A DNA stretch of 64,000 nt, taken from contig NZ_JAQZAT010000013.1 of assembly GCF_028736925.1 (NCBI RefSeq), positions 1 through 64,000 of the forward strand, given 5' to 3'. Of this stretch, positions 43,862 to 52,365 are shown in pieces. The position numbers and the translations under genes were made by a program. The stretch's first letter is position 1. The number at the start of each line of letters is the position of its first letter. Under the pieces are notes generated by a model that searched no databases, was not told the DNA's origin, and was given only the letters and a program-made list of their open reading frames with translations. Origin of the DNA: Flavivirga sp. 57AJ16. Its GTDB lineage: Bacteria; Bacteroidota; Bacteroidia; Flavobacteriales; Flavobacteriaceae.

Positions 43862-44070
43862 TCAGTATTCAGTGTTCAGTGTTCAGTATTCAGTGTTCAG
43901 TGTTCAGTGTTCAGTTTCAATTTCGACTTCAACTTCATAACAGTGTTCAGTATTCAGTATTCGGTGTTCAGTGTTCAGTGTTCAGTTTCAATTTCAACTT
44001 CGATTTCATTTTCATAACAGTGTTCAGTTTCAATTTCGATTTCGACTTCAGTTTCATTTTCAATTTCATT
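43862..44070. repeat. Mixed heptamer/hexamer tandem array after the pabB stop
   Basis: Right after the stop come about eight heptamers (TTCAGTG, TTCAGTA), then hexamers (TTTCAA, TTTCGA, CTTCAA), the joint CATAACAGT, heptamers again, hexamers, CATAACAGT and a last block. The order of blocks matches the array behind the helicase gene at 39783-39968 read on its coding strand. Confidence 0.9.
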
Positions 44071-44140
44071 AACTTTGAAAAGTATATTAATAAAGGAGTA
44101 TCTTCCTTAAACCAAAAAAATAAAATTATAAGTTTGTATT

Positions 44141-44779
44141 ATGAAAAAAGCAATAAGTATTTTATGGATCGGTTTATTAGTTTTAGGTTGTAAAAAAAAT
44201 ACCAATGTTCCAATGTTTTTTGATTATGGTTCGGTAAAAGAAGGCGTATATGATAATACTTTTTTTAAGTTTAAGCTACCTATAAATCCAGACTGGTATA
44301 TATTAAATAATGATGAAGCAGATCGGCTCTATCAATCTGGTAATGATTTAGTTTCTGGAAATAATGAATCCTTAAAAAAAACATTGGATGCCTCTATGGT
44401 CAATGTTGCTAAGTTGATTACTGTTTTTAAATTAGAACTAGGGGCCACAGACGATTTTAATCCTTCCATACTTATAAATGCAGAAAACCTGAAAAATTAC
44501 CCAGGGGTAGATACTCCTACAAAGTATTTAGCACAAGCTAAAGCATTGATTCGTCGATCCGCTATGGATATTGAGTACATTGAAGAAAAAGATAAAGTAC
44601 AAATTGGATCTCAAGATTTCGTGTTTATGAGTTTAAAAAATAAGGGGTACGGATATGAGATTCTCCAAGATTATTATGTGACCTTAAAAAAAGGGTTTGC
44701 CATATCATTTATTATGTCTTATACTACAGAAGAAGACAAGGATGTATTATACAAGATGTTCGATAAACTTAAAATTTAA
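44141..44779 (+). CDS. Lipoprotein of unknown function
   Basis: The 212-residue protein has a lipoprotein signal (GLLVLGC, lipid Cys at about residue 17) followed by KKNTNVPMFFDYGSVKEGVYDN and a mixed alpha/beta domain with VTLKKGFAISFIMSYTTEEDKDVLYKMFDKL at the end. The C-terminal pattern recalls PsbP-like or MOG1-type domains that mature surface proteins may carry, but no family can be named. Its stop is 2 nt from the likely start of tilS. Confidence 0.72.
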   Translation: MKKAISILWIGLLVLGCKKNTNVPMFFDYGSVKEGVYDNTFFKFKLPINPDWYILNNDEADRLYQSGNDLVSGNNESLKKTLDASMVNVAKLITVFKLELGATDDFNPSILINAENLKNYPGVDTPTKYLAQAKALIRRSAMDIEYIEEKDKVQIGSQDFVFMSLKNKGYGYEILQDYYVTLKKGFAISFIMSYTTEEDKDVLYKMFDKLKI

Positions 44780-44781
44780 AA

Positions 44782-46095
44782 ATTATAAACGATTTTAAGC
44801 ACCATATCCGTGAGAACCTACCTTTCCTTAATGAAAGTAGGCTTCTTATTGCTATTTCTGGAGGACTGGATAGTGTGGTTCTAACCCATTTATGTTATCA
44901 ATTAAATCTAAATATTGCTTTAGTGCATTGTAATTTTAATCTGAGGGGAAAAGAAAGCGATGCCGATGAAGATTTTGTGTTACAATTAGCCGAAGATTTA
45001 GATTTAGAAGTATTTATAGAAAGTTTTGACACAAAGAACTATTCTAGTGCAAATAAGCTGTCAACACAAATGGCAGCACGAAAACTGCGCTATGATTGGT
45101 TTGAAGAGCTAGCTGAACAGTTACAATTCGATTATATTTTAACGGCACATCATGCAGACGATAATCTGGAAACCTTTTTGATTAATTTATCCAGAGGCAC
45201 AGGCTTAGATGGTTTAACAGGAATTCCAGCGGTTAATAATCATATCATTAGACCACTGTTGCCATTTTCAAGAGAGGTTATTGAAACGTATGCAAAAGAA
45301 AACCATCTTAAATGGCAGGAAGATAGCAGTAATGCCTCTACTAAATATTTAAGGAACAAACTAAGACATGATGTGATCCCTGTTTTAAAAGAGATCAATC
45401 CACAATTGTTACAAAATTTTCAGAACACACTTAAAAATTTAAACGACACAGCAGATATCGTAGAAGAAAGTGTGGCGGCGGTATTAAATCGTGCTATTAA
45501 GACCATAGACAAACATCAAACAGTATTCAAGGTTTCAGAATTTAAAAAATTAAAGAACCCGAAGGCTTATTTGTTTGAGGCGCTTAAGGCATATGGGTTT
45601 ACAGAATGGAACGATATTGTTAGTTTGTTAGATGCCCAATCTGGAAAGCAGATACGGTCCTCTACACATCGTTTAATAAAGGATAGAGAACATATTTTGC
45701 TAAGTGGGATCGATTCAGGAACGGATGAAGAATTGATTACAATTTCTGAAACAGATACGCAAGTAAAAACAGGTTTGGGCCTATTGTTTTTTGATGAGGC
45801 CGATGCCATTACCGTAAAAAACAATCATACTATTTATGTAGATAAAAGCACGCTAACATACCCGTTAACAGTTAGAAAATGGAAAGATGGTGATTTGTTT
45901 TTTCCTATAGGGATGTCTGGTAAAAAGAAACTGAGTAAGTATTTTAAAGACGAAAAATTATCGTTGTTGGATAAGGAAAAAGTTAGGTTATTATGCTCAG
46001 GTGAAGATGTCGTATGGGTACTGGGCAAGCGCGCGGACAACCGCTTTAGGGTCCATGAAAAAACAAAGCATATTTTAAAGGTAGAATTAAAGTAA
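44782..46095 (+). CDS. tilS: tRNA(Ile)-lysidine synthase (probable non-standard start codon)
   Basis: TilS adds lysine to C34 of tRNA-Ile(CAU). The PP-loop SGGLDS lies at codons covering 44857-44874, before the first GTG (44875), so a start there would remove the ATP site. Reading back in frame, [29 protein letters not shown] continues the family pattern to an in-frame stop at 44770. It contains no ATG, GTG or TTG. ATT 44782 or ATA 44785 are the best starts by length. The N-terminal domain, [23 protein letters not shown] and the C-terminal TilS domain are intact. Confidence 0.85.
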   Translation: MINDFKHHIRENLPFLNESRLLIAISGGLDSVVLTHLCYQLNLNIALVHCNFNLRGKESDADEDFVLQLAEDLDLEVFIESFDTKNYSSANKLSTQMAARKLRYDWFEELAEQLQFDYILTAHHADDNLETFLINLSRGTGLDGLTGIPAVNNHIIRPLLPFSREVIETYAKENHLKWQEDSSNASTKYLRNKLRHDVIPVLKEINPQLLQNFQNTLKNLNDTADIVEESVAAVLNRAIKTIDKHQTVFKVSEFKKLKNPKAYLFEALKAYGFTEWNDIVSLLDAQSGKQIRSSTHRLIKDREHILLSGIDSGTDEELITISETDTQVKTGLGLLFFDEADAITVKNNHTIYVDKSTLTYPLTVRKWKDGDLFFPIGMSGKKKLSKYFKDEKLSLLDKEKVRLLCSGEDVVWVLGKRADNRFRVHEKTKHILKVELK

Positions 46096-46166
46096 TATGG
46101 CCATTCCTTATCACACTGAGTGTAGTCATAGTAAAGACAGAAACCTATTTTAATAAGATACATTAT

Positions 46167-47786
46167 TTGAAATTACAAGGACAAATAGTCGATATACAAA
46201 ACAGACGAATTTACAAAGGAGAGATCACTATTGCAGATGGTAAAATAAAGGCTATTATAGAAAAAGAGCATCCCAATAACCAATATATCCTTCCAGGATT
46301 TGTAGATGCTCATATACATATAGAAAGTTCTATGTTAGTGCCTAGTGAGTTTGCCAGATTAGCAGTTAAGCATGGTACGGTAGCAACCGTTTCCGATCCT
46401 CATGAAATAGCAAATGTCCTGGGGGTTAAAGGCGTCGAATTTATGATTGGCAATGGTAAAAAGGTGCCTTTCAAATTCAATTTTGGAGCCCCGTCTTGTG
46501 TACCGGCTACCCATTTTGAATCTGCAGGAGCCGTTATAGGTTCTGATGCAATAAAAGCATTGCTTGAAAACCCGGATATCAAGTATTTAGCAGAAATGAT
46601 GAATTATCCTGGTGTGTTGTTTGATGATGATGAGGTTCTAAAAAAAATAGCTTGGGCGAAATATTATAATAAACCCATTGATGGTCATGCCCCCGGTTTA
46701 AGGGGAGATGCTATTACAAAATATATCAATGCCGGAATTTCTACAGACCATGAATGTTTTACTTACGAAGAAGCTTTAGAAAAGCTTGAGAAAGGCATGA
46801 AAGTTCTTATTAGGGAAGGAAGTGCTGCTAAAAACTTTGAAGCCTTAATAGATTTACTTCCAGAGCATTTTGAAAATATAATGTTTTGTAGTGATGACAA
46901 GCACCCCGATGATCTGCTATTGCACCATATTGATAATTTATGTGCTAGAGCCGTAGCCAAAGGAATAGACATTTTTAAAGTATTAAAAGCGGCCTGTATT
47001 AATCCTGTAAAACATTACAATTTGGATGTTGGTTTACTTCAAGAAGGGGCATTTGCAGATTTTATTATTGTTGAAGATTTAATTAAATTTAAAACCATTC
47101 AAACTTATATAAATGGCGAACTGGTTTTTGATAAAGGCACCTCTTTAATACAACCAGTAGCTTTTGAAAACCTTAATAACTTCAATTGCGATAAAAAAGA
47201 AGTATCGGATTTTAGATTCGAATCATCGTCAAAACAAATTCGCGTTATAGAAGCTTTAGAAGGTCAATTGGTTACAAACGAACTTATCGCCAATGCTTCA
47301 ATTCTAGATGGAAATCTGGTTTCCAATATTGAAACCGATATTCTTAAAATGGCAGTTGTTAATCGTTATCAAAATCAAAAACCAATGATGGGCTTTATTA
47401 AGAATTTTGGATTAAAAGAAGGGGCTATAGCATCTTCCGTTGGTCATGATTCGCACAATATTATTGTAGTAGGTGTTAGTGACGATGCTATTTGTAGAGC
47501 AGTGAACTTGCTCATTGAGCATAAAGGCGGGGTTTGTGCCATTTCTAATTCCGAAGCAAAGATCGTGTCACTTCCCGTAGCGGGTATTATGAGCGATAAG
47601 GACGGTGAAATTATAGGAAAACAATATGCTAAGTTGGATGCTATGGCAAAACACTTGGGGAGCGGTCTTCATGCCCCATATATGACATTATCGTTTATGG
47701 CTTTATTGGTAATTCCCTCGTTAAAGCTAAGCGATAAAGGATTGTTTAATGGCACCGATTTTAAATTCACATCTCTTGAAGTTTAA
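46167..47786 (+). CDS. ade: Adenine deaminase
   Basis: The 539-residue amidohydrolase deaminates adenine to hypoxanthine in purine salvage. The metal motif [13 protein letters not shown] (about residues 45-57), [11 protein letters not shown] and [12 protein letters not shown] are seen, as are the C-terminal [12 protein letters not shown] and [18 protein letters not shown] segments. Translation seems to start at TTG 46167. A GAAATY hexamer array follows its stop. Confidence 0.93.
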   Translation: MKLQGQIVDIQNRRIYKGEITIADGKIKAIIEKEHPNNQYILPGFVDAHIHIESSMLVPSEFARLAVKHGTVATVSDPHEIANVLGVKGVEFMIGNGKKVPFKFNFGAPSCVPATHFESAGAVIGSDAIKALLENPDIKYLAEMMNYPGVLFDDDEVLKKIAWAKYYNKPIDGHAPGLRGDAITKYINAGISTDHECFTYEEALEKLEKGMKVLIREGSAAKNFEALIDLLPEHFENIMFCSDDKHPDDLLLHHIDNLCARAVAKGIDIFKVLKAACINPVKHYNLDVGLLQEGAFADFIIVEDLIKFKTIQTYINGELVFDKGTSLIQPVAFENLNNFNCDKKEVSDFRFESSSKQIRVIEALEGQLVTNELIANASILDGNLVSNIETDILKMAVVNRYQNQKPMMGFIKNFGLKEGAIASSVGHDSHNIIVVGVSDDAICRAVNLLIEHKGGVCAISNSEAKIVSLPVAGIMSDKDGEIIGKQYAKLDAMAKHLGSGLHAPYMTLSFMALLVIPSLKLSDKGLFNGTDFKFTSLEV

Positions 47787-47799
47787 TTTTTTGAAATAT

Positions 47800-47847
47800 G
47801 AAATTGAAGTCGAAATTGAAATTGAAATCGAAATCGAAATTGAATGC
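47800..47847. repeat. GAAATY hexamer tandem repeat after ade
   Basis: Eight near-identical hexamers (GAAATT, GAAGTC, GAAATC) lie 13 nt past the adenine deaminase stop and end in GAATGCTGAACACC, a fragment of the heptamer type. Relative to the upstream gene the orientation is opposite to that behind pabB. Confidence 0.85.
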
Positions 47848-47883
47848 TGAACACCTCAAACCTAATCCCTAATTCCTCACAAA

Positions 47884-48846
47884 TTGCCAGTAATAGAATC
47901 AAAATATAAGCCTTTCTTCTTTTTTAAAAACGGGTTCATTTCAACCGTCTATTCCGGTTTGGTAAGACGGGTTAAAGGTCTTAAACAAGAGCGGGAACGC
48001 ATCACGTTGTTTGATGGGGATTTTATCGATTTGGATTGGAGTTTTTCAAAAGAGAAAACAAAGCGGCTTGTTATTTTGTTACATGGATTGGAAGGAAACG
48101 GACAGCGACCATATATGACAGGTGCCGCAAAGCTTTTTAATAGTAAAGGTATAGATGCGGTTTGTGTGAATTTTAGAGGCTGTAGTGGTGAAGATAATTT
48201 AAAATATCGCAGCTATCATTCTGGAGCCACAGAAGATTTAGAGGCTATTATTGCTTATGTTATTTCAGAAAAAGAATATTCAGAAATTTACCTAAAAGGT
48301 ATCAGTCTGGGGGCTAATATGATTTTAAAATATTTGGGAGAAAGAACGGTAGTACCTGCTCAAATAAAGGCCGCAGTAACGGCCTCGGCACCCTGTTACT
48401 TATATGGTTCGGCCAAGGCATTGCATACTTTAAAGAACAAACTGTATCACGATCGGTTTTTAAAACATTTGGTAAAACGTTTAAAAAATAAACAACAACA
48501 TTTTAAAGAAGATTTAAGTATTAAAGAGGTGGCAGCTATAAAAACACTGTTCGATTTTGATAATCTCTATACGGCCAAAGCACATGGTTTTAAAGACGCT
48601 TTAGATTATTATGAAAAGTGCAGCTGCTTGCAATTTCTTCCTAATATTAAGATTCCTACTTTAATTATTAACGCTTTAAACGATTCGTTTTTATCTCCAG
48701 AATGTTATCCGGTTAAAGAAGCAAAAAACAACGCTAATCTTTATTTGGAAATGCCCCCATATGGAGGGCATGTAGGGTTTGTGGACAAAAAGAATGTTTA
48801 CTACAACGAAAAACGGGCCTTAGAGTTTGTTACAGGCGCCTATTAG
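47884..48846 (+). CDS. YheT-family alpha/beta hydrolase
   Basis: The 320-residue protein matches the YheT/ABHD1-3 esterase group: LLHGLEGNGQRPYMTGAAKLF, VCVNFRGCSG, the nucleophile elbow GISLGAN, PTLIINALNDSFLSPECYP with the acid, and PYGGHVGF with the His. It likely hydrolyses a lipid or ester, with the substrate unknown. Translation begins at TTG 47884. Its stop overlaps that of the convergent Lrp-type gene by 4 nt. Confidence 0.88.
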   Translation: MPVIESKYKPFFFFKNGFISTVYSGLVRRVKGLKQERERITLFDGDFIDLDWSFSKEKTKRLVILLHGLEGNGQRPYMTGAAKLFNSKGIDAVCVNFRGCSGEDNLKYRSYHSGATEDLEAIIAYVISEKEYSEIYLKGISLGANMILKYLGERTVVPAQIKAAVTASAPCYLYGSAKALHTLKNKLYHDRFLKHLVKRLKNKQQHFKEDLSIKEVAAIKTLFDFDNLYTAKAHGFKDALDYYEKCSCLQFLPNIKIPTLIINALNDSFLSPECYPVKEAKNNANLYLEMPPYGGHVGFVDKKNVYYNEKRALEFVTGAY

Positions 48847-49304
48847 ATATAAAACTCCGAGGAGTGTTTGATATCTTTTAGGACAAATGTACTATTCAAT
48901 ACCCCTATATTTTCAATTTTAGAAAGTTTGTACTTCACGAAGTTATGATAATCTTCTAGGCCCTTTGTGTTTATTTTTAAAATGAAATCCACCTGACCGG
49001 CCATATGGTAACATTCTTGTACTTCGTCTAAGTTTTGAATTTGTTCTTCAAACTTTTCGATGAAAGCTTCGCTATGATAGCGCATAGATACTTGGCATAT
49101 AGTAGTTACCGGTCGTTCTAGCAATTTTTTATCAAGTATGGCCACGTACTTTTTAATAAACCCTTGACTTTCAAGTCTACGGATACGCTCGTAAACAGGA
49201 GAAGGTGTTAAGTTTAAAATTTTAGCGATCTCTTTAGCTGTTTTTTTAGAGTCCTTTTGTAAAATTCTAAGTATGGTAATGTCTGTTTGGTCTAAATTTT
49301 CCAT
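48843..49304 (-). CDS. Lrp/AsnC family transcriptional regulator
   Basis: The 153-residue protein has an N-terminal winged helix-turn-helix (ILRILQKDSKKTAKEIAKILNLTPSPVYERIRRLESQGFIKKY, about 9-53) and a C-terminal RAM domain (about 65-150) that binds amino acids in this family. It is divergent from tdh-kbl. The spacer contains two AAAGTAAATA motifs, one of them in an 8+8 inverted repeat over the tdh promoter. Control of threonine breakdown is a likely role, inferred from position and the site. Confidence 0.92.
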   Translation of the reverse strand: MENLDQTDITILRILQKDSKKTAKEIAKILNLTPSPVYERIRRLESQGFIKKYVAILDKKLLERPVTTICQVSMRYHSEAFIEKFEEQIQNLDEVQECYHMAGQVDFILKINTKGLEDYHNFVKYKLSKIENIGVLNSTFVLKDIKHSSEFYI

Positions 49305-49415
49305 AATATGTTAAATAAAAATTATTGTAAATACAGATTAATTTATTGTTTAAAAGTAAATATAGCTGCAATTTATTAATAAAAAAGATAAAATTACTTA
49401 AATATATTATGTATT

Positions 49416-49445
49416 TTGTTTTAAAAGCTGTATTATTTACTTTTG
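49416..49445 (+). promoter_or_regulatory. Bacteroidota-type promoter of tdh-kbl
   Basis: TTG at 49416-49418, 19 nt, then TACTTTTG at 49438-49445 match the consensus. The expected start of transcription near 49451 leaves a 17-nt leader to the ATG at 49468, which supports that start over ATG 49456. Confidence 0.8.
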
Positions 49446-49453
49446 AAAGTAAA
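49436..49453. promoter_or_regulatory. Probable operator over the tdh -7 box
   Basis: TTTACTTT, TG, AAAGTAAA is a perfect 8+2+8 inverted repeat that covers the -7 box. A related half-site AAAAGTAAATA lies at 49352-49362 nearer the Lrp gene. Binding by the adjacent Lrp/AsnC protein is plausible. Confidence 0.55.
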
Positions 49454-49467
49454 TAATGCTTTTTTTT

Positions 49468-50418
49468 ATGAATACAACGATTTTAATAATAGGGGCTCAT
49501 GGACAGGTAGGACGCGTGCTTACAGAATCATTACAGGATAAATATGGAAGAGAAAGCGTTATTGCTTCAGATATAAGAAAAGATGAAAATGCAAATGGTA
49601 TATTTGAAGTTATCGATGCCACGGATTTCGATAGAATCAAGGAAGTGGTTATACAGTATAAAGTCACTCAGATTTATCATTTAGCAGCCATTTTATCTGC
49701 TAAAGGAGAAGAAAATCCATTGAAAACTTGGGATATTAATATAAAAACCTGGCTGAACGTTCTGGAGGTCTCTAGAATTTGTCATGTAGAAAAGGTGTTT
49801 TACCCAAGTTCGATAGCTGTTTTTGGCAATAGCGCTCCTAGAAATAATACCCCTAATAATGCTTATTTAGACCCAACGACCGTATATGGTATTAGTAAAG
49901 TAGATGGTGAAAACTGGGCGCAATATTACCATATTAAATACGGTTTGGATGTAAGGTCTATTCGCTATCCTGGTATTATAGGGTATCAGTCATTGCCAGG
50001 TGGTGGCACTACAGATTACGCCGTAGATATTTATCACAAAGCAGTTTTAAATGAAAAGTTTATTTGTTTTTTAAATGAAGGCACGGTATTACCTATGATT
50101 TTTATAGATGATGCTATTAGGGCTACTATTGAGATTATGGAAGCACCCGCAGAAAAAATAAAGGTGAGAACATCATATAACATAGCGGGGATCAGTTTTT
50201 CACCAAAAGAAGTGGCATCAGAAATTCATAAAAGATACCCCGATTTTAAAATTGACTATAAACCGGATTTCAGACAAAATATTGCTGAGGGCTGGCCAAG
50301 GTCTATAGATGATTCTGAAGCGCGAATGGACTGGGGCTGGAAACCTGTATACGACTTAGGGGCTATTACAGATACCATGATTCGTGAGCTGAAATCACAA
50401 TATGAAATGACCATTTAA
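49468..50418 (+). CDS. tdh: SDR-type L-threonine 3-dehydrogenase (NAD-dependent epimerase/dehydratase family)
   Basis: The 316-residue protein has the Rossmann motif GAHGQVG and the YXXXK pair in TTVYGISKVDGE, as in extended SDR enzymes. This class includes the threonine dehydrogenase of Flavobacterium frigidimaris. It oxidises L-threonine to 2-amino-3-ketobutyrate with NAD. The next gene, kbl, uses that product, which makes the assignment strong despite the general epimerase-like fold. The ATG at 49468 fits the promoter better than ATG 49456. Confidence 0.88.
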   Translation: MNTTILIIGAHGQVGRVLTESLQDKYGRESVIASDIRKDENANGIFEVIDATDFDRIKEVVIQYKVTQIYHLAAILSAKGEENPLKTWDINIKTWLNVLEVSRICHVEKVFYPSSIAVFGNSAPRNNTPNNAYLDPTTVYGISKVDGENWAQYYHIKYGLDVRSIRYPGIIGYQSLPGGGTTDYAVDIYHKAVLNEKFICFLNEGTVLPMIFIDDAIRATIEIMEAPAEKIKVRTSYNIAGISFSPKEVASEIHKRYPDFKIDYKPDFRQNIAEGWPRSIDDSEARMDWGWKPVYDLGAITDTMIRELKSQYEMTI

Positions 50419-50451
50419 GTTTAAAAGTATTATCAAAAAAATAAAACGATT

Positions 50452-51642
50452 ATGTATTCTAACATAAAGAACGATTTACAGAATGAAATTGAAGAAATTA
50501 AGGCAGCAGGATTATATAAATCCGAAAGGATTATAACAACGCCCCAAGGTTCGGAAATAAGCACAACAACGTCATCTGAGGTACTGAACTTTTGTGCCAA
50601 TAACTATTTAGGGTTATCATCACACCCTGAAGTTATTGATGCCGGTAAAAAAGCCATTGATTCTCATGGGTATGGTTTGTCTTCTGTACGTTTTATTTGT
50701 GGTACACAGGATATTCACAAAGAATTAGAGCAAAAAACAGCCTCATTTTTGGGGATGGAGGATTGTATTTTATATGCTGCTGCATTTGATGCCAATGGTG
50801 GTGTCTTTGAACCTATTTTAAATGCAGAGGATGCTATTATTTCTGATGCTTTAAACCATGCTTCCATAATTGATGGGATTCGTTTGTGTAAAGCACAACG
50901 ATTTAGATATGCACATAACGATATGGCAGATTTAGAAGCACAGCTCATTCAAGCTGAAGGAGCACGTAGAAAATTAATAGTTACAGATGGTTCTTTTTCA
51001 ATGGACGGAACCATTGCTCAGCTTGATAAAATATGTGATTTGGCCGATAAGTACAATGCTATGGTCATGGTCGATGAATGTCATTCCACAGGTTTTATTG
51101 GTAAAACAGGCCGTGGTACCCATGAATATAGAAATGTTATGGGGCGTGTAGATATTATAACAGGTACCTATGGTAAAGCTTTAGGAGGTGCTTCAGGTGG
51201 ATTCACGGCAGCAAGAAAGGAAATAGTGGAATTATTAAGACAACGTTCTAGACCGTATTTGTTTTCAAATACGGTAGCACCCTCCATAGTCGGGGCTTCT
51301 ATTAGAGTGTTGGACATACTAAGTGAATCTACAGCCCTTCGTGATAAGTTGGAAGCTAACACTAAATATTTTAGAAAAGAGATGACGGCTGCTGGATTTG
51401 ATATTGTACCTGGAGATCATCCCATAGTTCCTGTTATGTTATACGAAGCGACATTGGCACAAGAGTTTGCTTCAAAATTATTGGAAGAAGGTATTTATGT
51501 TATTGGTTTTTTCTATCCAGTAGTACCAAAAGGAAAAGCCAGAATACGTGTTCAACTATCTGCAGGACATGAACGCCATCATTTGGATAAAGCGATCAAA
51601 GCCTTTACTAAAATAGGGAAGGCACTTGGTGTGATTTCCTAA
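50452..51642 (+). CDS. kbl: Glycine C-acetyltransferase (2-amino-3-ketobutyrate CoA ligase)
   Basis: Kbl cleaves 2-amino-3-ketobutyrate with CoA to glycine and acetyl-CoA. The 396-residue PLP enzyme of the alpha-oxoamine synthase group has [33 protein letters not shown] and [14 protein letters not shown] with the PLP Lys. It lies 33 nt after tdh and ends at a strong hairpin terminator, so the two form a complete threonine-degradation operon. Confidence 0.96.
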   Translation: MYSNIKNDLQNEIEEIKAAGLYKSERIITTPQGSEISTTTSSEVLNFCANNYLGLSSHPEVIDAGKKAIDSHGYGLSSVRFICGTQDIHKELEQKTASFLGMEDCILYAAAFDANGGVFEPILNAEDAIISDALNHASIIDGIRLCKAQRFRYAHNDMADLEAQLIQAEGARRKLIVTDGSFSMDGTIAQLDKICDLADKYNAMVMVDECHSTGFIGKTGRGTHEYRNVMGRVDIITGTYGKALGGASGGFTAARKEIVELLRQRSRPYLFSNTVAPSIVGASIRVLDILSESTALRDKLEANTKYFRKEMTAAGFDIVPGDHPIVPVMLYEATLAQEFASKLLEEGIYVIGFFYPVVPKGKARIRVQLSAGHERHHLDKAIKAFTKIGKALGVIS

Positions 51643-51686
51643 AAAGACGGAAATTTAAAGAAAATTTTACGACGATATTTTTTCAG

Positions 51687-51730
51687 AAGCTGCCGGTAGT
51701 GATATATATCACTACCGGCGGCTTTATATT
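51687..51730 (+). terminator. Terminator of tdh-kbl
   Basis: A perfect 28-nt palindrome (GCCGGTAGTGATAT and complement, 51692-51719), extended by AAGC/GCTT outside, is followed by TTTATATTTTG. It lies 44 nt past the kbl stop. Confidence 0.8.
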
Positions 51731-51881
51731 TTGATATGTTTCTTCATGGTTTTCAGGGGTTTGGGCTTATATTGAGGTTTAATATTTTTTATTAAAAAAT
51801 GTTAAAACAGGTGTCATAGCCCAAAGTGATCTTTGTTTTTTTGTACATTTAAGCGAATACACCTAATTTAACACTTCAAAT

Positions 51882-52343
51882 ATGCCAACCTTTAATTTAA
51901 AAATTAATAATAAAAAACATACTGTAGAGGTAGATGCAGATACCCCTTTACTTTGGGTTTTAAGAGATCAAATAGATTTAGTAGGAACTAAATATGGTTG
52001 TGGTATTGGTCAATGTGGTGCCTGTACAGTGCATGTAGATGGCCAAGCTGTGAGAAGCTGCCTGCTTCCGGTTTCGCAGGCAGAGAGCATGGACATTACC
52101 ACTATAGAAGGGCTTTCTAAAGATGGCAACCATCCTGTACAGCAAGCGTGGAAAGCCATTGATGTTCCCCAATGTGGCTATTGTCAATCTGGACAAATAA
52201 TGACGGCTTCGGCATTTCTGAACCAGAATTCAAATCCAAGCAATTCGGAAATAAGAGATGCTATGCATGGAAATATATGTCGCTGTGCATCATATAATAG
52301 TATAGAAAAAGCAGTAAAAGTAGCCGCGGAAAAAATAAGTTAA
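51882..52343 (+). CDS. (2Fe-2S) subunit of molybdenum hydroxylase (IorA-like)
   Basis: The 153-residue protein has two [2Fe-2S] sites. The ferredoxin-like one uses C40, C45, C48 and C60 (GCGIGQCGACTVHVDGQAVRSC), and the helical one uses C98, C101, C133 and C135 (CGYCQSGQ, CRCASY). It passes electrons from the Mo subunit encoded 22 nt downstream. This two-subunit form without an FAD subunit is that of isoquinoline 1-oxidoreductase and related aldehyde dehydrogenases. No signal peptide is present, so it may be co-exported with its Tat partner. Confidence 0.9.
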   Translation: MPTFNLKINNKKHTVEVDADTPLLWVLRDQIDLVGTKYGCGIGQCGACTVHVDGQAVRSCLLPVSQAESMDITTIEGLSKDGNHPVQQAWKAIDVPQCGYCQSGQIMTASAFLNQNSNPSNSEIRDAMHGNICRCASYNSIEKAVKVAAEKIS

Positions 52344-52365
52344 ACCCCACTAAATAAGAAACAAA

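Noticed and set aside
52051-52085. CTGCCTGC...GCAGGCAG inverted repeat inside the iorA-like gene, like the REP insert in pabB
   Set aside because: The encoded residues (SCLLPVSQAE) fit the normal family sequence at this place, so this is native coding sequence and not an insertion.
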